This document shows, piece after piece, positions 50,411 to 55,462 of a stretch of 55,462 nt of DNA. The notes under the pieces were generated by a model that saw nothing but the letters and a program-made list of their open reading frames with translations, was not told the DNA's origin and made no database searches. Made by a program: the position numbers and the translations under genes. Position 1 is the stretch's first letter. Every line of letters starts with the position of its first letter. Where the stretch lies: assembly GCA_902784475.1 (NCBI GenBank), contig CACZUX010000002.1:1-55462 (forward strand). The letters run 5' to 3'. Origin of the DNA: an uncultured Bacteroidales bacterium (GTDB lineage: Bacteria; Bacteroidota; Bacteroidia; Bacteroidales; Bacteroidaceae).

Positions 50411-52234
50411 TCAGTCATTGGGAGGCGTCACCGTCACCTTACAAGTTAGGGTAATCTCCGGGAGTTCGGTGTCACCGGTAGTGATAATGGCATCTACTGT
50501 TGTCTCGCCGATACCAACTGCCTCAATAATACATTTTGCGACATCCTTTTGATCTTTTGTTACTACAACAATCTCGCTATCATTAGACCTCCATTCGATT
50601 GCTGAGAATTTATCTGTATTTTCTGTTTGTTCTACGACTAATTCAATTTCTCCATCTAAGGTCAGGGTAGCAGTGGTTTTCGGATTTTTATCTTTATCAA
50701 CCAAGTAAGCATTTGCAACTGTGAGTGTACAGGTTTTCTCAAGAGTTGCAACTCTGTAGCCCGGCTTGAGTGTGATGGTTGCCTTTATCGTAACAGTCTT
50801 GCTCTTGGGAGTGGTAGCAATGGCTGTTATCTTGCCATCGGCGTCAACGGTAGCAACCTCCTCGTCGGACGAAGACCACTCAATGGACTCATACTCAAAG
50901 TTAGGTTTGCTGGTCTCGTCATCCAGAATGTACAACGGAGAATACTCTTCGTCATAACCCAGGAACATCGTGCGGGTCGTGCGGCTGATATCGGCACTGG
51001 GCTCGAATTGATTTTGAACAACATTCAAAGTCTTGTTATAGTCATTAACACCTACGCAAGTCACTGTGATTGATCCACTACGCTTCTCTCCGTTGTTCTT
51101 GTTCACTTGGAAGGAAATATCTTCTATACCCTTTTGTAGACTCTCTTGGGGAATCCAATCCGGGGTATTGGACGTGACAGAGAAGTCGGCAAAGTTGGTC
51201 CAAAATTTCACTTTTTTTTGATTTTCACCGTCGCAGCCGACGGTAACATCGAAAATCTCATAATCTGCGCTTGACTCGAATTTAAACATAGGATGGCCGG
51301 GCTGTTGGATAGTGAGGACAATCTTTTCATTACCGTGAGCCAAAGTAATCGTACCCTCACGAGTATCAAACTCTTCACTCTCCGCAACATTGTAGTTCAG
51401 TTCTTCGCGAGCGAATTTTGTCGTATTCTTGGTAATCCAGTCTGCAGAGAAGGTTTCGGTGTAGCTTACATTATTATCGATGTAGAATTTCACCGTTCCT
51501 TTCTCATAAGAACTCAAAACATAGGATGCGGTTGAGGGATCGTCGCCGTCCACAACACGGAACACGTCAGTTTCCAACTGTTCGATGCGAATCGTATCTG
51601 TGGTCACCGACTGAATGTCCTTCACGATGACGCGGGCATAACGGGATGACTCGCTCTCGTTAGTTTGAGCGGTAAGCACCAGTTGCTGCTTGTTTTCCGT
51701 TCCGCTTTCTTGCAGGGTATAGCTCAACCAACTTTCTTCAGGAGTTATTATTTTCTCCTCGGAGCCTTCTCGCTCAACATACTCAATGTTGGCCACCAAC
51801 GAGGCGTTGGTGTTAATATCGGCAACGAAACTGGTACGCTTATTCGTAAATTGGTAATTCTTTTGGTTAAACGACACCACTGGTGAACCCATTTGAATCA
51901 CGGTGATAACGATTGTCTTGTTGCCAGCTTTAACACGAATGGAGCCAGTGCGCGAAGTGTAACCGGAGAACAGACTCACCTTGAACATACCTGTGGTCTC
52001 TTTTGCCAAATAAGAGTTCTTTGCCAAATGAATCCATGAGTCATCTGTCTCCACAGTCCAATCTACCGTTGAATTGACAATGAAGTGCTGCCATGACTCT
52101 GCCGAAGGGCACATAATTGTGTAAACGTTGCTGTTGTCGTCACTCAAAAACTTGATGTCGCCCTCGTCATCTGAGCACGATACCATAAAGGCACAGACAA
52201 GCGCCATCAATGACATCAGAAATCTGTTTTTCAT
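50411..52234 (-). CDS. BACON-domain lipoprotein with Big-like domain, AT-rich
   Basis: A 607-residue lipoprotein: signal peptide MKNRFLMSLMALVCAFMVSC, lipobox MVSC, then the acidic SDDEGD that in Bacteroidetes can act as a surface-export signal. Repeats of BACON type follow (about 35-115, 118-215, 222-320 and 322-410; lines TVDWTVETDDSWIHLAKNSY and ISFQVNKNNGEKRSGSITVT), then a Big-2-like domain (about 430-515: IEWSSSDEEVATVDADGKIT) and a second Big-like segment to the end. Base composition is visibly AT-richer than neighbouring genes. No capsule or PUL genes are near. It is a relative of the 9801-11033 gene but not a close copy. Function unknown; surface adhesin or glycan binder is a guess. 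Confidence 0.84.
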   Translation of the reverse strand: MKNRFLMSLMALVCAFMVSCSDDEGDIKFLSDDNSNVYTIMCPSAESWQHFIVNSTVDWTVETDDSWIHLAKNSYLAKETTGMFKVSLFSGYTSRTGSIRVKAGNKTIVITVIQMGSPVVSFNQKNYQFTNKRTSFVADINTNASLVANIEYVEREGSEEKIITPEESWLSYTLQESGTENKQQLVLTAQTNESESSRYARVIVKDIQSVTTDTIRIEQLETDVFRVVDGDDPSTASYVLSSYEKGTVKFYIDNNVSYTETFSADWITKNTTKFAREELNYNVAESEEFDTREGTITLAHGNEKIVLTIQQPGHPMFKFESSADYEIFDVTVGCDGENQKKVKFWTNFADFSVTSNTPDWIPQESLQKGIEDISFQVNKNNGEKRSGSITVTCVGVNDYNKTLNVVQNQFEPSADISRTTRTMFLGYDEEYSPLYILDDETSKPNFEYESIEWSSSDEEVATVDADGKITAIATTPKSKTVTIKATITLKPGYRVATLEKTCTLTVANAYLVDKDKNPKTTATLTLDGEIELVVEQTENTDKFSAIEWRSNDSEIVVVTKDQKDVAKCIIEAVGIGETTVDAIITTGDTELPEITLTCKVTVTPPND

Positions 52235-52279
52235 AGGTAAATGATATGTTTTTTAAATTATTTCACACTTAAAGTCAAA

Positions 52280-52287
52280 CAAAGATA
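52280..52287 (-). promoter_or_regulatory. -7 element of the second BACON gene
   Basis: TATCTTTG on the minus strand, 45 bases before the ATG. The rest of the spacer up to 52407 is A-rich with no recognised feature. Confidence 0.55.
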
Positions 52288-52407
52288 ACAATTTTCACAC
52301 ACACATCGAACATTTTTTTTAAAAAGTTTCACAAAAAAGAAAAAAAAGCAAAAAAAAGGTTCATTCCCGACGGTTCGCACTCATTTTCTTTTGTGTCTGC
52401 CAAGTGT

Positions 52408-53409
52408 TTAAAGACCAAGTACGGCCTTTACCTCTGCTTCAATCGCTTCGCCGCGCAATCCGCGCTTGAGAATGGTGCCGTCTGGACCGAAAAGAATTAT
52501 CTCGGGGATACCCTCAATGTTGTAAGCATCGCTTCCAGCCTTTTGTGCGTTCATAATTTGGGGATACGGAATACCCATCTCTGCAATGGCACGCTTTGTA
52601 TCGTTGGGTTTGTCCCATGTAGCCACACCGATGACTTCGAATTTATCACCCTTATAACGGTTGTAAACATTAATCAGGTTGGGGATCTCAGCCCTGCACG
52701 GCCCACACCATGAAGCCCAAAAATCCACCAGCACAAACTTTCCTTTGCCCACATAATCCGAAAGACGCTGTACCCTGCCCTCATAAGTAGCTTCAAAGTC
52801 AATAAACGACTGTCCCTCCGAACTTTTCCCTTTCATCTCCAACTGACTGCGCATATCACTAACAATAGAGGTTTGCTGCATTTCCTCCGACAAATCGTTA
52901 ATGTAAGAAAGTAACTGAACGGGAGAAACATACGGCACCAGGAGAGACAGAGACAAAACACTGACAGGATCTGCCTTGTGGACAACCATCACAGTATCCA
53001 GAGCTGCCAAAGCTTTTTCGACAGAAGACGAAGTCATCAGCTTCCTGCGGAAATCCCGAAAATCGTTGTTCAAGGGTGTACCGACAACAAATCCCTCGCG
53101 CAAATCAAAGGTCATCTGTCCGGGTTCCAACACGACCGGAACCCGGAAGGGAATCTGCTCTTCCGCCTTATTGAGATAAAATGTCACCTCTGCCAATACA
53201 CTCCCGTCCGTTTCCCCCACGATGTAGAACGAATCCGCCTCTACAACCGCAGCTGCAATTTTCCCTTCGTTCACATGCAGCACAACGGAATCCACATTAT
53301 AGCCATATCCTTTGAAATCATTCAAAGAGCCGCTAATTCGATACTCTCCTTTGGCACAAGAAGCCAGTACGGCAACAGAGGCCAGCAACAAACAAAATTG
53401 GTGTTTCAT
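52408..53409 (-). CDS. TlpA-like thioredoxin-fold lipoprotein
   Basis: A 333-residue lipoprotein: signal peptide MKHQFCLLLASVAVLASC with lipobox LASC, a DUF4369-type N-terminal domain (about 22-110, YRISGSLNDFKGYGYNVDSV) and a C-terminal redoxin domain with WASWCGPCRAEIPNL (active-site CGPC near residue 236) and the cis-proline loop NIEGIPEIILF. It probably reduces disulfides in the periplasm or on the membrane. It is 27 bp downstream of the ABC-F gene and has no clear promoter of its own, so it may be read from that unit. Confidence 0.88.
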   Translation of the reverse strand: MKHQFCLLLASVAVLASCAKGEYRISGSLNDFKGYGYNVDSVVLHVNEGKIAAAVVEADSFYIVGETDGSVLAEVTFYLNKAEEQIPFRVPVVLEPGQMTFDLREGFVVGTPLNNDFRDFRRKLMTSSSVEKALAALDTVMVVHKADPVSVLSLSLLVPYVSPVQLLSYINDLSEEMQQTSIVSDMRSQLEMKGKSSEGQSFIDFEATYEGRVQRLSDYVGKGKFVLVDFWASWCGPCRAEIPNLINVYNRYKGDKFEVIGVATWDKPNDTKRAIAEMGIPYPQIMNAQKAGSDAYNIEGIPEIILFGPDGTILKRGLRGEAIEAEVKAVLGL

Positions 53410-53436
53410 TGTATTATATACGTTTTGCGTATTTAT

Positions 53437-55107
53437 TCAACTGCCTTTCTTCTCTTCCAGCTCCATCCAGCGCATGGTTTTTTCCTCCATTTCTGCTTCC
53501 AACAGAGGTAAACGTCTGGATAGACGCATTATCTCTTCTATAGCAATATCTGTGCCACTCAAGCGCTCCTCTATCTCTTTCTTTTCTTTCTCTAAAGCAC
53601 CGATAGTCAACTCCAAAGACTCCAGTTCTTTCTGTTCTTTGTACGAAAGCCGTCTTTTTTGTTCCGAGAGTCGAGGCTTAACAACATTAAATGTCACACC
53701 GTCGCTTTTCATCGTCGCCTGCGCCCGGGATTCACGGTATTGCGTATAGCTTCCGGGAAAATCATCAATAACACCGTCACCCTTGAACACCAATAAGTGA
53801 TCCACTACTTTGTCCATAAAGTAACGATCGTGGGACACCACGATGACGCACCCGCGAAAATCCTGAAGATACTGCTCCAACACCTGCAGGGTCATTATGT
53901 CCAAGTCATTGGTTGGCTCATCCAAAACTAGGAAATTCGGCTGCTTCATAAGCACGACACACAGGTGGAGACGGCGGCGTTCCCCACCCGACAGCTTATA
54001 TATATAGTTTTGCTGCTGCAGAGGCGTAAACATGAAGTGCTGCAAGAACTGCATGGCAGAAAGTTTCCGACCACCACCCAAATCCACATATTCAGCAATG
54101 CGCGTGACAGCGTCAATCACTTTCATCCCCTCGTCAAATTGCATATCCTCCTGCGAGAAATACCCGAAAGTCACCGTTTCGCCCACATTGAAGCGACCGG
54201 AATCCGGCGATTCCAATCCGAGAAGCAACTTGACGAATGTGGACTTCCCCGTGCCGTTATTGCCAATAATGCCCATTTTTTCATAACGGGAAAAATTGTA
54301 ATAGAAGTCCTTGAGAATCACAGGACCGTCTTTGAACGCCTTAGAGACATACTCCGCCTCGAAGATTTTACTGCCGATGTAGGCACTCTTCACCTCCAGA
54401 CGCATCTTATCCTCAGCCACACGCTCTTTGGCTTTCTGTTCTATGTCGTAAAAGGCTTCTTCTCTGTAACGTGCCTTGTGAGAACGTGCTTGCGGCGTAT
54501 ACCGCATCCAGGCCAGTTCCGAGCGATAGAGATTGTTGGCTCGTGCGATTTCCGCCCTTTTGTTGTCTATCCGCTCCTGCCGCTTCTCCAAATAATAGGC
54601 ATAGTTGCCGCGGTAGGTATACAACTGCTCATCATCAAGCTCCAAGATCACATTGCACACACGGTCAAGGAAATAGCGGTCATGTGTCACCATAAGCAGA
54701 GTGATGCCACCGCGCCTGAGGTAGCTCTCCAACCATTCCACCATACCGAGGTCCAGATGATTGGTCGGCTCGTCCAGGATCAACAGATCCGGCTCGGTCT
54801 TCAGCACCGCCTCTATGGCAGCCCTTTTTATCTGACCTCCGGAACGGGTGTCACCCTCTTGAAAATCAACCTGCTGCGGCAGATAGCCTATTCGAAGGCC
54901 GGAACGCAAAACGACCTCACCTTCGTCCGGAGCATCCACACCGGCCAAGATGTTCAAGAGTGATGTCTTGCCTGTACCGTTTCGGGCTATCAACCCCACT
55001 CGCTGACCTTCCGCTATAGAAAGCGAAAGGTTGCGAAAGAGGTATCTGTCACCGATGCGACGGGTCAGCCCCTGAGCGACAAGACTTACAGATTCCGCCC
55101 GTGGCAC
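53437..55107 (-). CDS. ABC-F family ATPase (Uup-like) with shortened first nucleotide-binding domain
   Basis: A 556-residue cytoplasmic protein with two ABC domains and no membrane part. NBD1 has Walker A ARNGTGKTS (about 41-49) and Walker B LLILDEPTNHLD, but only nine residues separate its Q-loop YLPQQ (75-79) from its signature RSGGQ (88-92); about 55-65 are usual. NBD2 is complete: Walker A GNNGTGKST, Q-loop FGYFSQED, LSGGERRR and LVLDEPTNDLD. The linker has the P-site arm-like helix rich in Arg (WMRYTPQARSHKARYREEAF). The C-terminal helices are coiled coil. Members act on ribosomes. Start is GTG 55107, inside the end of secA; no other start is near. Confidence 0.88.
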   Translation of the reverse strand: MPRAESVSLVAQGLTRRIGDRYLFRNLSLSIAEGQRVGLIARNGTGKTSLLNILAGVDAPDEGEVVLRSGLRIGYLPQQVDFQEGDTRSGGQIKRAAIEAVLKTEPDLLILDEPTNHLDLGMVEWLESYLRRGGITLLMVTHDRYFLDRVCNVILELDDEQLYTYRGNYAYYLEKRQERIDNKRAEIARANNLYRSELAWMRYTPQARSHKARYREEAFYDIEQKAKERVAEDKMRLEVKSAYIGSKIFEAEYVSKAFKDGPVILKDFYYNFSRYEKMGIIGNNGTGKSTFVKLLLGLESPDSGRFNVGETVTFGYFSQEDMQFDEGMKVIDAVTRIAEYVDLGGGRKLSAMQFLQHFMFTPLQQQNYIYKLSGGERRRLHLCVVLMKQPNFLVLDEPTNDLDIMTLQVLEQYLQDFRGCVIVVSHDRYFMDKVVDHLLVFKGDGVIDDFPGSYTQYRESRAQATMKSDGVTFNVVKPRLSEQKRRLSYKEQKELESLELTIGALEKEKKEIEERLSGTDIAIEEIMRLSRRLPLLEAEMEEKTMRWMELEEKKGS

Positions 55108-55462
55108 TGTTTAAACTTCTTGCCGCTGCCACACGGGCAGGGATCATTACGTCCGGGAAGTTTGTCGACCCGCACGGGCTGAACGGGCTGCTGCTCACGC
55201 GTATCACGTCCGGCAGCTTGGCGCATGCCTTCATCCGTAAGAGACTGATGGCTCTCCGTATACTGTTGACGGGGACGCTTGGGCTGCTGGGAAGCGGCTT
55301 CGGTGCGAATCTGCAATTCCGGCACCTGAGCACGCATCAGAACGCTGACCACTCTGTCATTGATTCGGTTCACCATATCGTCAAAGAGCTTCACACTCTC
55401 CAATTTGAAAATCAGCAACGGATCTTTCTGCTCGTAGCTGGCATTATGTACCGAATGCTTCA
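55086..55462 (-). CDS. secA: preprotein translocase subunit SecA (3' end only)
   Basis: The last 125 codons of secA; the 5' part lies beyond the window. The helical tail reads KHSVHNASYEQKDPLLIFKL and VKLFDDMVNRINDRVVSVLM, followed by a Gln/Pro-rich linker and the zinc-binding SEC-C motif GRNDPCPCGSGKKFKQCHGR at the end. The ABC-F gene starts 22 bp inside its 3' end. Confidence 0.95.
   Translation of the reverse strand, partial: KHSVHNASYEQKDPLLIFKLESVKLFDDMVNRINDRVVSVLMRAQVPELQIRTEAASQQPKRPRQQYTESHQSLTDEGMRQAAGRDTREQQPVQPVRVDKLPGRNDPCPCGSGKKFKQCHGRNL

Noticed and set aside
1-55462. tRNA and rRNA genes
   Set aside because: Spacers were scanned by eye for T-loop GGTTCRAAT-type and cloverleaf patterns; none was convincing.

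Overview
The window is about 55 kb of chromosomal core DNA from a member of the Bacteroidota, most likely order Bacteroidales and possibly Prevotellaceae. The evidence is: promoters with the Bacteroidota -7 element TAnnTTTG in front of most transcription units; no Shine-Dalgarno pattern; Bacteroidales-only families (BACON lipoproteins, DUF4827, DUF4836, DUF4923, the RprX/RprY pair, a Bacteroidetes-type EF-G2, Rho with a long disordered insert); and a TonB receptor, PnuT and ThiN thiamine operon under a TPP riboswitch. GC looks like roughly 55 percent, except for one visibly AT-richer gene (50411-52234). No tRNA, rRNA, CRISPR array, IS element or phage gene was seen.

Layout. 1-8704: a lipid locus (ketoacyl synthase, GNAT-like acyltransferase, PlsC-type acyltransferase, GlsB-like N-acyltransferase; GlsA-like O-acyltransferase at 7859) with a TPP-riboswitch thiamine uptake operon between the two Gls-like genes. 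8673-11033: pfkA and a BACON lipoprotein. 11363-17358: lptD (with a one-base frameshift), rho, mtaB. 17516-23011: a tiny repeat lipoprotein, a DASS transporter, rpsF-rpsR-rplI, a small two-helix membrane protein, and rprX-rprY. 23119-28172: nrnA-like, DUF4827, hemW and fusA2 (EF-G2) in one direction. 28333-32842: a lone ECF sigma factor, then a convergent operon of a DEDD exonuclease, RlmI, RsmE and DUF4836. 32953-36764: ftsK-lolA and a convergent HAD phosphatase. 36765-39611: repeat-rich spacer, a carbohydrate-binding-type beta-helix protein, an AraC regulator and a long spacer. 39612-46717: rpsA; a cluster of a small T9SS-CTD-like protein, ECF sigma, putative anti-sigma and Spy/CpxP-like protein; then mazG and valS. 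46783-52234: DUF4923, an orphan DUF6250 plus PL26-like lyase and a second BACON lipoprotein. 52408-55462: a TlpA-like thioredoxin lipoprotein, an ABC-F ATPase with an unusually short first nucleotide-binding domain, and the 3' end of secA.

Working together: most of the window is housekeeping (translation, tRNA/rRNA modification, envelope assembly, DNA translocation). The more distinctive parts are the aminolipid-type acyltransferase set, the EF-G2 whose switch II lacks the catalytic histidine, a set of genes whose promoter sits so close to the start codon that the mRNA should be leaderless, several convergent gene pairs that overlap with no room for terminators, the truncated ABC-F domain, and a long GTGAC-rich inverted repeat.
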